NCBI RefSeq assembly: GCF_026151205.1
Contig: NC_087083.1
Span: 1,674,001 to 1,738,000, forward strand
Direction: 5' to 3'
DNA length: 64,000 bases
Origin: Bolinopsis microptera
Taxonomy: Eukaryota > Ctenophora > Tentaculata > Lobata > Bolinopsidae
The position numbers were made by a program, and so were the translations under genes. The notes below the pieces were generated by a model, which was not told the origin of the DNA, did no database searches, and saw nothing but the letters and a program-made list of their open reading frames with translations. Shown here one piece after another: positions 44,324 through 54,614 of this stretch. Each line of letters starts with the position of its first letter. The stretch's first letter is position 1.

Positions 44324-46748
44324 ATAAATATTAGCAACATAAATATTGAAAAACGTATATTCACGCCATTAATTTAAAAAAAACTGACTAACAAAACGGA
44401 ACATAAAAACTAATATACAGCAGCTTCCCAAAAACTGAATACGTTGTCAACGACAATTTTTTTCTCATTTTATTTATTCTGATTTTTTGTTCAATTTTAT
44501 TCTTAAGCAAAAATTTAACAGCTGAATAGTATATAAACATTAGCAACATGAATATTGAATAAAATAAAATTGATAAAACGACTGACTAAAAAACAGAACA
44601 TAAAAACTAATATACAGCAGCTTTATGATTATCATATCCCAAAACAGAATACGTTGTCAATGTCAATTTTTTTCTCCTTTGCTTTATTCTGATTTTTGTT
44701 AAATTTTATTCTTAAGCAAATAAAAAGAGCAAAAAATTACCAGCTGAATAGTATATAAACATTAGCATCATGAATATTGAATAAAACACAATTAATAAAA
44801 CAACTGACTAGTAATAGTGACTAACAAAACGGAACATAAAAACTAATATACAGCAGCTTAATCATATCCCAAAACTGAATATGTTGTCAATTTTTTTTCT
44901 TTTTCTTTATTCTGATTTTTTGTTGAATTTTATTCTTAAGCAAATAAAAAGAGCCAAAATTCAACAGCTGAATAGTATATAAACATTAGCATAATGAATA
45001 TTGAATAACACACAATTAATGAATATTGAATAACACACAATTAATAAAACAATTGACTAACAAAACGGAACATAAAAACTAATATACAGCAGCTTAATCA
45101 TATCCCAAAACTGAATACGTTGTCAATTTTTTTTCTTTTTCTTTATTCTGATTTTTTGTTGAATTTTATCCTTAAGCAAATAAAAAGAGCCAAAATTCAA
45201 CAGCTGAATAGTATATAAACATTAGCATAATGAATATTGAATAACACACAATTAATAAAACAACTGACTAACAAAACGGAACATTAAAACTAATATACAG
45301 CAGCTTAATCATATCCCAAAACTGAATACGTTGCCAATTTTTTTTCTCTTTCTTTATTCTGATTTTTTGTTAAATTTTATTCTTAAGCAAATAAAATGAG
45401 CAAAAATTTAACAGCTGAATAGTGTATACGTATTAGCAACATCAATATTGAATAACACACAATTAATGAATATTGAATAACACACAATTAATTAAACAAC
45501 TGACTAACAAAACGGAACATTAAAACTAATATACAGCAGCTTAATCATATCCCAAAACTGAATACGTTGCCAATTTTTTTTCTCTTTCTTTATTCTGATT
45601 TTTTGTTAAATTTTATTCTTAAGCAAATAAAATGAGCAAGAATTTAATAGCTGAATAGTATATAAGTATTAGCAACATGAATATTGAATAACACACAATT
45701 AATAAAACAACTGACTAACAAAACGGAACATTAAAACTAATATACAGCAGCTTAATCATATCCCAAAACTGAATACGTTGCCAATTTTTTTTCTCTTTCT
45801 TTATTCTGATTTTTTGTTAAATTTTATTCTTAAGCAAATAAAATGAGCAAAAATTTAACAGCTGAATAGTGTATACGTATTAGCAACATCAATATTGAAT
45901 AACACACAATTAATAAAACAATTGACTAACAAAACGGAACAATAAAACTAATATACAGCAGCTTTATCATATCCCAAAACTGAATACGTTGTCAAATTTG
46001 TTTTTCTCTTCCTTTATTCTGATTTTTTGTTAAATTTTATTCTTAAGCAAATAAAATGAGCAAGAATTTAATAGCTGAATAGTATATAAGTATTAGCAAC
46101 ATGAATATTGAATAACACACAATTAATAAAACAATTGACTAACAAAACGGAACATAAAAACTAATATACAGCAGCTTTATCATATCCCAAAACTGAATAT
46201 GTAGTCAATTTTTGTTTCTCTTTTTCTATATTCTGCTTTGATTTTTTGTCAAATTTTATTTTTAAACAAAAAAAGGAGCAAAAATTTAACAGCTGAATAG
46301 TATAAAAGTATTAGCTACATGAATATTGAATAACACACAATTAATAAAACAGCTGACTAACAAAACGAACATAAAAACTAACATATAGCAGCTTTATGAT
46401 TTATCATATCCCAAAACTGAATACGTTGTCAAATTTGTTTTCCCTTTTTCTTTATTCTATTTTTTTGTTAAATTTATTGCAATGTGCTCATCCTTGGCAT
46501 AAACCCTCTTGAGCAGATAAAAGGCTCCACAGTGTATAATATCAGCAGCATGAATAGCACACGATTACTGATGTTAATCAAGGTAAATGTTGATAGAAAA
46601 ACAAGTTACATTTTGTTTATTCTACATTTTACGGTCATAGCGGTAAATGCTTTTACCTATATTTGTGTCAATACTTCTGACCCATATTATTCATATAATA
46701 TGTTTATGTTATGAGGTATATTCGTCAGCTTTCCTCAGTCTGTTAAAT

Positions 46749-48458
46749 TCATGGCCGATTGATATTGTTCATTTCATACTCTGCTGTTTGGTCAGATGGA
46801 TTAACTCTTTTGTTAATTCTATTAACAATAGCACTAATAATATATGAACCTTTATGCTTGACAATTTTATACATGTCACTGTAAAATATTGGGTTAAGCA
46901 AACTGTTTATGGGCATCACAAACAGGGCGAAAACTTCAAATACATATTCTGGTACAGAACTTCCGTCAGCACCGATGAAATAGTTAGCGGTTATTATTAG
47001 GGACACCCAGCTTACCAGTTGAGATCCGATCATCAAGCAAACCTTGATCAGGAGGTCTTTGTTTTGCTGATTATCTCCCTGGTTGTCGTTTGCAATTGCT
47101 GCTGACTTGTTATGCTTCACCACTATTAAAATATATGATACTGAAACTACAGCTAACAGCACAGATATGGCAGTACAATATCCAATTTTAAAAGCTCGGT
47201 AAGATTCCTGATCCTTGAATATATTGCTTATGCAAATTGGCGTGGTCCCGTAATACCCAATCATTCTGAAGTCGAAGATCTCAGGCATATTTGTTATTTG
47301 CTTCAAATCATCCAGCATCGTTGTAATGTACTCAGTAGTCTGGTTTGGAAAGAATTTGTTATGCAGATCTGTTATGTTCTGTTCATCAAAGGAGCTCAAC
47401 AAGGGATTTTCGGCAATGTTCACCATGAAGATTTTCGATTTGAAGATGTGTTCAATTAGGGGAAGCTTTACAACTGGAAGTATTGCATGAATCAAGTTGA
47501 GGGTGAAAATGATGCAGGAACTTAAAATTATGGCTTTATAAGGAATCCTGATAAATGATACAGTGCACTGGATGCTCCTTACAATACTCATCAAAGAAAC
47601 TATCAAGAGAGATCCGTGACTTGCAAAAGAGAAGATCACCCCCAAAATATTGCAGTAAACGCTCGACCTCCACCAGTCAGAGCGTACACAATAGCCTCCA
47701 GTATATCGGAGAACGAGGGATGCCAGCACGATGAAGCAAAGATAAATTCCCATCATAAAGTCATATGCAAATATTTGTATGCAAAGAAGTCTATCAGTTT
47801 TCGCAATAACATTAGTGGCTGTGCGTTTCATTGCTTTATAACCGTTCCTTAAATTCAGAATCAAAACAGCTAATCCAAAGATGAGATTTAAACACGAGAG
47901 AGCATTCGATTTTATGAGGGATTTTGGAGAAGCTATGTTGCCTAGGTCACAGTCAATATTACACTCATCCATATTATTTGGACAATCTTTAACTTGATCG
48001 CATTTCTTATCCAGTGAAACCGACATTGCCCTTTCGCTTGTGGACACATTTTCAAGGTGGTTATAGCAGTAGAATCTGCCCGGACATCCAACTTCATCTT
48101 CACCATTTGTACAGTCTATTTCATTGTCACAAATTGACAACAGACTGGGCTTTTTATCGGCATCAAGGCTTTGACAAAAATGTAGTGCAGGAGTTTTAAA
48201 AATATTGTTTAAGCCTAGGAGCTTGCAAAACTTATACCATTGATCTGATTTTGAAAAATAACTGCTGCAATTATTTTCACAGAACATTATTAACTGCTCA
48301 TGCTGGTTAAACCATATTCTATTTTCAGAACGACTGTAATCGATTATGCATTGCGCAACTGGATTTTCCCTTTTTAACCTATTCTGGTGTCTCTGATCGT
48401 TGTTTGGACAGAAACTCTCGTCACTACCGTCTAAACAGTCTTCTTTGTTATTGCAAAT
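46749..48458 (-). CDS. LDLa-repeat rhodopsin-like GPCR, exon 2
   Basis: This exon begins at an acceptor CCCACCTCAG, phase 0, completing an LDLa module begun in exon 1 (ICNNKEDCLDGSDESFC). A second LDLa (ICDNEIDCTNGEDEVGC) and a third, looser one (KKCDQVKDCPNNMDEC) follow. Then come seven membrane helices: LIFGLAVLILNL, FMMGIYLCFIVLASLV, GVIFSFASHGSLLIVSLMSI, AIILSSCIIFTLNLIHAIL, AISVLLAVVSVSYILIVV, VCLMIGSQLVSWVSLIITAN, and a seventh ending in NPIFY, an intact NPxxY. The DRY motif after helix 3 is replaced by SIVRS. The second extracellular loop is long (~100 residues). There is no leucine-rich repeat block, unlike relaxin receptors or GRL101. Plasma-membrane receptor; ligand unknown. Confidence 0.88.
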   Translation of the reverse strand: MCNNKEDCLDGSDESFCPNNDQRHQNRLKRENPVAQCIIDYSRSENRIWFNQHEQLIMFCENNCSSYFSKSDQWYKFCKLLGLNNIFKTPALHFCQSLDADKKPSLLSICDNEIDCTNGEDEVGCPGRFYCYNHLENVSTSERAMSVSLDKKCDQVKDCPNNMDECNIDCDLGNIASPKSLIKSNALSCLNLIFGLAVLILNLRNGYKAMKRTATNVIAKTDRLLCIQIFAYDFMMGIYLCFIVLASLVLRYTGGYCVRSDWWRSSVYCNILGVIFSFASHGSLLIVSLMSIVRSIQCTVSFIRIPYKAIILSSCIIFTLNLIHAILPVVKLPLIEHIFKSKIFMVNIAENPLLSSFDEQNITDLHNKFFPNQTTEYITTMLDDLKQITNMPEIFDFRMIGYYGTTPICISNIFKDQESYRAFKIGYCTAISVLLAVVSVSYILIVVKHNKSAAIANDNQGDNQQNKDLLIKVCLMIGSQLVSWVSLIITANYFIGADGSSVPEYVFEVFALFVMPINSLLNPIFYSDMYKIVKHKGSYIISAIVNRINKRVNPSDQTAEYEMNNINRP

Positions 48459-48924
48459 CTGAGGTGGGAGGTGCAGTCATATTCATAAAACAAACAGGAA
48501 TATGTTCATTATTATTAGAAACGTGCGATAAACAAGTGGGGAGTTAATAATCTGTCGATGATCGCTTAAATTTAAGAGTTGTTTAAATGTAAATTATCAG
48601 TGACTGTTGACCCTTCGATCGCTTACACACAAAACTAAAGGGTTGCTTAAGGATTCTTAAGCATGCTAAATGCACGAAATTATATAAGGGCCGATTATGG
48701 ATTGACTACAATGAGACACAATAAGCTGCCCAATCTATGACCAAGTAATCTACCGACGAACGGAAGTTAGGGGCGACAAGGTTTGTTATTAAATTTGGTT
48801 AATTTTCGAACTTTGTTGACAGTGACAAATTTAAACGCCGTAGTATTATATAGGAATGTTGCCATTAGTGATCATTCGCACTGTTGTATTGATAAAGAAA
48901 AATATTTTCTTATTTTTTCGTTAC

Positions 48925-49437
48925 CTGTGGAAATGGGACACATCCAGGCTGTTGAGCACAGTAGAAGACCGGAGTCTGGGTTACTGACTGCTCGGTAGTC
49001 TCCCCTCCGCAATCACACTCGTCAGTTAGGCAACTAGAGAAACCATCACAGACGTAATATACAGGGATCAAACAAGTCCAATTTGTTGTGTCCAATACTG
49101 GATATTTGTGTATCGACATGGGGCAAGCATGAATGTCTTCAGGTGATAGAAGTAATGTGTCCATATTCTTCATTATGTTGTTATAAAATGGTCTATTGTA
49201 TGTCAATGAGGTGTCATTGACATTCCGATGAAGGAAATAGTCAACATCATCTCTGCACGGTCCTCTCGGATAATCTGCAAGTCCTATCGAGTAAAGAGGT
49301 GGACTTTTGTACACTTCCGTGGTTATTATTACCTTTTCTTTAGACAAGGGTTCTCGTGGGTCATTGGAGCCGAGGACGAGGTCAAGGATGAAAACTTGAA
49401 TTAATATTCCTATTATTAAATGGCTCCTTCTTGTCAT
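48925..49437 (-). CDS. LDLa-repeat rhodopsin-like GPCR, exon 1
   Basis: The start ATG at 49437 gives MTRRSHLIIGILIQVFILDL, a good signal peptide; an earlier in-frame non-ATG codon was rejected. The ectodomain has several potential N-glycosylation sites (NDTS, NWT), a cysteine-rich segment (CLIPVYYVCDGFSSC) and the first half of an LDLa module (FYCAQQPGCVPFPQ). The GTAACG donor at 48924 joins in phase 0 to 48458 over a 466-bp intron, rebuilding a canonical LDLa. The whole protein is about 740 residues. Confidence 0.85.
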
Positions 49438-49499
49438 GACACTAATTTTCAAGGACTGCCAGAAAATTCGGTATGCACGAGTGCAGCTGTCCAACGTTC

Positions 49500-50089
49500 A
49501 AAGAAAGAGGAAGAAAACTCGACTGCCCTATATCTAAGATAGTTTATTAAATACAGAATAAATACACGAATCAACGCTCGCGTTCTTGAAGATATTATTT
49601 TTAAGAAACCACTCAGCAAAATAATATAATTTGATCAATAGCAATTATTCCATGTTTGATGCTGTATCGAAAAATGAATTTGTAAAACTAAGCACTAAGA
49701 ATAAGATCCTGATCAGTAAGAGAGCGTTGATTTGTGAGAAAGCGCGATCCGCGAGCGTTGATTCGTGGATTAATAAACATTTATTCTATATTTAATAAAT
49801 TTTTATCGTGGTGTCTGCAGTTTCTGTTGCGGCTACTGCTGCAGCCTCGGGCATTGCATCATAGATTTTTAAAGAATTGATTGAGGCGATGAAAAAATGT
49901 CAAGGTATAGATAAGCGTGTTTAAGTACGCTCCCAACCGGGCAACATTTAGAGATACCGCATTTTTTCCAGCCATGCCGGTATCCAGTCTTCTCCTTTTA
50001 TAGCAGAGAGGTGGAACCGTACCACAGTAGGACTCCACATCGCCGACATTGTAAACATTGTATTGCAATGTCAAATTTTAATTGAATAT
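49500..50089. other. AT-rich region upstream of the GPCR gene
   Basis: Presumed to hold the promoter of the minus-strand GPCR gene, but no convincing TATA box or other element was picked out. Confidence 0.3.
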
Positions 50090-50355
50090 GTAAAGTTTTT
50101 TGTCGCACTTTAGGTCGTGTCGCACTACAGTACAGGTATCGTACTGTAGTGCGACAGTGTCGGCCTTGAAAATTCTCTGTCGCACTACGGTACGTGTTGC
50201 ACTACGATCCAGGTAGCGTACTTTAGTGCGACAGTGTCGAACTTGAAGGTTTTGCACTAGGGTACGTGTTGCACTACGATCCAGGTAGCGTACTTTAGTG
50301 CGACAGTGTCGAACTTGAAGGTTTTGCACTAGGGTACGTGTCGCACTACAGTACG
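50090..50355. repeat. 72-bp tandem repeat of hairpin-forming units
   Basis: GTGTTGCACTACGATCCAGG recurs at 50194, 50266 and (start only) 50338, a 72-bp period. The unit contains GTAGCGTACTTTAGTGCGAC, which pairs with GTCGCACTACAGTAC. The first member, 50119-50155, is a perfect 15-bp hairpin with a 7-base loop. The short open frames across it are by-products. Confidence 0.88.
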
Positions 50356-51304
50356 GAAACCAGTGAGAAGAATAATATTAATAACAAGGTTGGAAATGTC
50401 TCGTCCGTATATAAAAGTTTGGCATTGAAATCAGATTTACCGTGGACGATCAGAGTATTATATCCACCAGCGTGCGCTTTTTCGCATAGCGGGCTCTCAC
50501 CAGCCCGCTGTCAAAGGGCCCGATATCTCTACAGCCCGCTCATGATATAGCCCGCTTATAACAAGTGACATTTAATTTGACCAGTAGCAATATAGCCCGG
50601 AGTTCTCTAAAATATTTTCAGTTTCTGTATCGTCTCCATGTGAAATTCCGTAAGACAACAACTTACAAGTTACTTAGAACTATAGTTAAAACCGGTTTAA
50701 TTCATTAATCTATTAATGATGAATTCAATTGCAATAATCGTACAGTGAGCTAATTAGTGTAGTTTCTGTTTCTAAATTCCCACGGCAATATGCAGTGGAT
50801 GTAAAGAATGTATCAACTGTAAACTCTGAGCGCACCCTCTATCGGACGCTATATTAGTTGTCACGCAGTTTGCCATGATTGGCTCATAATGAACACGTGA
50901 CACTGACACACTGTTACTATGGTTACCAAATTCGTGGAGACGTCCAGACTAAATTCTAAGCCGGTGATCTCTATTATAGTATCGATAATTGTTTTGTGTT
51001 TACCATTTCAGTTGTGTTAACCATTTTCATTTCACTAGTTCAGTCGATAAATCTTGAAATGTAGGCCGAAATTTTACGTGTTATTCTATTGTGTTCCCGA
51101 AAGATATTCTGCCCTGTTTTTGTTTTGAAACTGCCATTTAAATTGATGTTATGAATTTGATCTTTAACTTTCATATTAAATGTCCATGATCAGACTGTGA
51201 TCTCGAGCTCTCTGGGTTACTACTTTGAAGTGTCCAGTCACTCAGTAGCTGCTACAGAAACTGTAGTAACTGGTTACCCGGGTAACCCTGGTTACCCAGG
51301 TAAC
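50356..51304. other. Non-coding stretch
   Basis: Contains scattered AGCCCGCT/AGCGGGCT inverted motifs (50487-50555) and, at 51273-51288, a perfect GGTTACCCGGGTAACC palindrome followed by a partial second copy. No gene recognised. Confidence 0.4.
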
Positions 51305-51369
51305 TGACATGATAATGACAACTAACTTGGTAGTAGAGGGCTCTGTGGCTACTGGTGGTGCTTGTTCTG

Positions 51370-51575
51370 GTTCCAGGGAGGGAGAGGGGAGAGAGGTAGA
51401 AAAGTATAGAGGAAGATTAGGAGAGAAAGATGGGGAGAGGAGGAGAGAGGGAGATAAAGAGAGAGGGATAGAGGGAGAGAGGGACGTAAGGAGAGTGGGA
51501 GAAGGAGAGAGGAAGATAGGGAGAGAGGGATAGAGGGATAGAGGGAGAGAGGGAGAGAAGGAGAGAGGGAGAGAC
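51370..51575. repeat. GA-rich simple repeat
   Basis: Polypurine GAGAGAGGGAGA-type sequence on the plus strand. Open frames of charged residues here are artefacts. Confidence 0.9.
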
Positions 51576-51944
51576 GCCTATATTTTGATCGTTTACATTA
51601 AAATATGTACCTGAAACAATGAGCTGAAACATTGTTTGATAGCAGCCGGTTTTTCGTTCTATAGACAGTCATTTTGGCCTGTTTTACATCTTAAACCAAA
51701 AGCAACATGATTTTTTCGTAACTTTTCTGAAATCTTGTACATTAATTTGCTGTGATTGTTGCAAACTGAAGCTTCGTGATAAACGCCCGCTGATGGATAT
51801 ACACGATATCATTCCTCGCCTCGAGGGCGGAACTATCGTATTAGAAACATGTTGAAACTGAAAGTAAAAGTGAAACTAAATTAAAAACGGATCTCTTGAA
51901 GAAACTAAAGTAAAAACTAATATCTGTAAGAAAAAGCTCACGCT

Positions 51945-52158
51945 GGTGGATATAATCCACATCACCTCGACCCGCGGGCGGAAAAATCGTATAGCACTCG
52001 GGCCCGATGGGCCCTCCGTGCTATACGAAAATATGTCCTCCTCGGGCTAGCGCCCTCGGGGACATATGAAATATTGCACGCGCGTGCGCGTGCAATATTT
52101 TGTTCCGCCCGCAAGTCTCCGGTGATATGTATATATAAGTATATACCCATCAACGGAT
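51945..52158. mobile_element. Cloverleaf-folding inverted-repeat element
   Basis: An outer stem GCGGGCGGAA (51974-51983) pairs with TTCCGCCCGC (52103-52112). Between its arms sit three successive hairpins: CGTATAGCAC/GTGCTATACG (51988-52027), ATATGTCC/GGACATAT (52031-52067) and ATATTGCACGCG/CGCGTGCAATAT (52071-52098). GGATATA-type sequence outside the stem is also imperfectly inverted. A related half-copy (GATGGATATACACGATATCA to GAGGGCGGAA) lies at 51791-51834. Non-coding; class unknown. Confidence 0.75.
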
Positions 52159-52170
52159 GGTACCCGTAAT

Positions 52171-52255
52171 CTTACTGGGCGGCGCTCAGCCTGTCTTTCC
52201 GCCGAATCTCTATGCAATTATGAACATAAATATAATAGCCTGGGGTCCCCAGGTA
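52171..52255. mobile_element. 85-bp MITE, copy 2, with 9-bp target duplication
   Basis: The same element as at 44239-44323, also 85 bp, starting CTTACTGGGCGGCGCTCAGC and ending GGGGTCCCCAGGTA. It is flanked by ACCCGTAAT at 52162-52170 and 52256-52264. The two copies share TGAACATAAATATAATAGCC exactly, so both are fairly young. Confidence 0.88.
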
Positions 52256-52644
52256 ACCCGTAATAAAAATGGTTAATATTTGTTTTAATTGTTCATGTTT
52301 CAGAAATTAGAACCGGCAACGAGACGCATCTCATTTTCAGCATGTTATAAACATTTAAGTGTAAGTTCATATACTCTGTTATGTGTTGAGTTCAGCTTTT
52401 ATGGTTAAGGTTCAAGCTTGCTGGTCTCTTGCTCGCTTCTCAGCAAGAAAGACTAGCAAGCTAGGTAACTATAAACTTAAACCGTATTACTCCAAACTCT
52501 GACCATAAACAATAAAATTTGCTGTTTGCGTTTAACTGGTATTTAACGTGTCCAAAATAGCAGTGTTTTTGTTAATCAACAATAACAAATAATGAAATAA
52601 ACCATTAGGGAAGCAATTTTTTATGTCATGGAGAGATTTGGAAT

Positions 52645-53398
52645 GAGCCGACCTTATCACGTAAATGTGGCACTGTGGCACTTGTGGCACTATATCATGT
52701 GGCACTTGCTGCACTCACATGTGGCACATGTGGCACTAACATATGTAACATGTGGCACATGTAGTTGACCGATGATCACAATAGTAATACAATCATGTCA
52801 TTTGTAATTCGTAATCGTATGTAATTATGGTTCATATATATGATAAGAACACTGATCAATTCAAGCTTAACAAGCCAAATTATGATATCAATCATTAAAC
52901 AAATTAATATCGTCTTGAGCGTTATTTATGATTGCTGATCGCAGTATGAATCGGGCAGAATTATATTTCACGATAATATCGTAAAAATCAATTTTATAAC
53001 TTAAAGTTGAAGTAGCAACCAGTTCAGTTGACGATTCTTGCAACAACAAAAAAAGCAGTATTGTACCACAAGTGCCACATGTGAGTGCCACTAGTGCCGC
53101 ATGCTGCATATGATAGTGTCGCAAGTGCCACATGTGAGTGCCACAAGTGCCACATGCTACATGATGATAGTGTCGCAAGTGCCACATGTGAGTGCCACTA
53201 GTGCCGCATGCTGCATATGATAGTGTCGCAAGTGCCACATGTGAGTGCCACTAGTGCCGCATGCTGCATATGATAGTGTCGCAAGTGCCACATGTGAGTG
53301 CCACTAGTGCCGCATGCTGCATATGATAGTGCCGCAAGTGCCACATGATATAGTGCCACAAGTGCCACAGTGCCACATTTACGTTATAAGGTTGTCTG
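52645..53398. mobile_element. Foldback element, GTGGCACTTGCGGCAC family, copy 2
   Basis: Same termini as copy 1 (GAGCCGACCTTATCACGTAA on the left; reverse complement CAGACAACCTTATAACGTAA on the right). The right arm has about five units of AGTGCCGCAAGTGCCACATG type. A ~300-bp AT-rich core (52760-53060) separates the arms, so copy 1 may be an internal-deletion derivative. ORFs through the arms are artefacts. Confidence 0.8.
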
Positions 53399-53464
53399 TA
53401 CCAGTACCAACCGATTTTCCATTGGCTGTTGTGATATTGATACACTTATTATAGTTATATAGCA

Positions 53465-53882
53465 CTTTACTTTACTTTTTAGGCGCTTTTAGACAATTAT
53501 AATCGCTTTCCCGGTCCGTATAAGAAGCTATTATAAATCATGTTTATAAGTAACTATTTTCGAACCGCTTATAATCGCTAAAAAAAGATTATCGCCGAAT
53601 AAATTATATAAATGTATTCTAATCGTGACTGGTTATTTTCTCAGCAAAGCCTTTGTAGTTGTACGTAATTGAAATTCAAATAATTTACTTTCAGTAATTT
53701 GTTTGAACTCGATAAAATTAAAACTTTATATTTAAAAAGATTTCATATAAAAGAATCATAACTATTATTGTAGCGCGATGCGTTACTGTGCCGCGCCGCG
53801 CACTTAACAAGGCTTCTCTGGCTAGATCGGCGAGATGCGCTACTGTGCCGCGCCGAGCTGCCATGAATTGACATCGTCAATT
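53465..53882. repeat. Dispersed modules: TTATAATCGC hairpins plus GC-rich module copy 2
   Basis: 53485-53600 carries CAATTATAATCGCTT and TTTTCGAACCGCTTATAATC, inverted relative to a match at 38985-39005. 53769-53882 repeats the TGTAGCGCGATGCGTTACTG module of 39361-39508, including the terminal GCCATGAATTGACATCGTCA. Co-occurrence of both modules at two loci suggests one composite element. Confidence 0.65.
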
Positions 53883-53990
53883 AAAACTATAACTATAAGT
53901 GAAACAAGTTTTTGAATAATAAAACTAATTGCAATAACGAAAAATAGATTTATCAACTCTCGGTTAAAACAGATAAAAATGACTAAAATG

Positions 53991-53996
53991 TTTATT
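53991..53996 (-). terminator. Polyadenylation signal of the PAN-repeat gene
   Basis: AATAAA on the minus strand, about 110 nt past the inferred stop codon at 54105. Confidence 0.5.
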
Positions 53997-54104
53997 TTTA
54001 ATACTTCGTATTGTTCTATTAACGAGAAATCATTCATTCACATTTCGTTCTGCATACTTATAACTGACCGATCAGTTAATTAGCAAAGGGTCCACGATGT
54101 TTCG

Positions 54105-54614
54105 TTAGTAGGACTCCAATCGTGGATGACAGGTCCTTTTCTCAAAGTATATTTGTTGCTGCTATACGGTTCCTGAAGTTTGATTTGTTAATAAAGGCCT
54201 AAATTTAACGAGTGTTTTCTTAAACTTAAAGTTAAACCAACATATTATTATAATAGAAGAAAGTTTCGCCCAATATAATAGCGATATAGTTACTTTGAAA
54301 TCAATAAACACAAACAAATGCAAGCAATGTTTTGAATCGTTTGACTGTCGAATCTAGCGAATATGTCCTAATTTAAAAATAAAAGTTTACCTGGGTGATA
54401 ATCGATTAATTAATTAATTACTCTATTACCTGGGTGATAATTAATTAATCAATTAAGTAATTAATTAATTAATTTATTAATTACTCTGTTACCTGGGTGA
54501 TACCCTTGCAGGCGTCGTTTTCCACGCAGGCTTTTTGAGCATCCTCCAAGTTTACATATTTAGTTCGGGAAGCGTAAGAATAAAGGAAACTACCCAGGTG
54601 CATGCACCAAACAT
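54105..54614 (-). CDS. Fifth, divergent PAN-like segment and C-terminus (exons 13-14)
   Basis: Exon 13 reads MHLGSFLYSYASRTKYVNLE then DAQKACVENDACKGITQ, a PAN/WSC-like helix with the C-x5-C spacing. Exon 14 probably reads QIYFEKRTCHPRLESY and ends at TAA 54105-54107; its acceptor GTATAGCAG is plain, and a second acceptor near 54136 would give a different tail. The segment lacks the GADIK motif. Confidence 0.65.

Larger units (their letters stand above)
43520..46480. repeat. ~215-bp satellite array, about 13 units
   Basis: Units of about 202-244 bp share the landmarks AGCTGAATAGTATATAAA, CTGACTAACAAAACGGAACA, CTAATATACAGCAGCTT and TTATTCTGATTTTTTGTTAA. Landmark positions include 44222, 44523, 44743, 45212, 45649, 45864, 46075 and 46294. 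The first unit holds a TCATCTTCA microsatellite and another holds an 85-bp MITE. AT-rich and non-coding. Confidence 0.93.

Noticed and set aside
52888-53445. Frames rich in CGTCGTHMWHLRHY-type repeats
   Set aside because: They follow the minisatellite arm of the foldback element and have no independent support.
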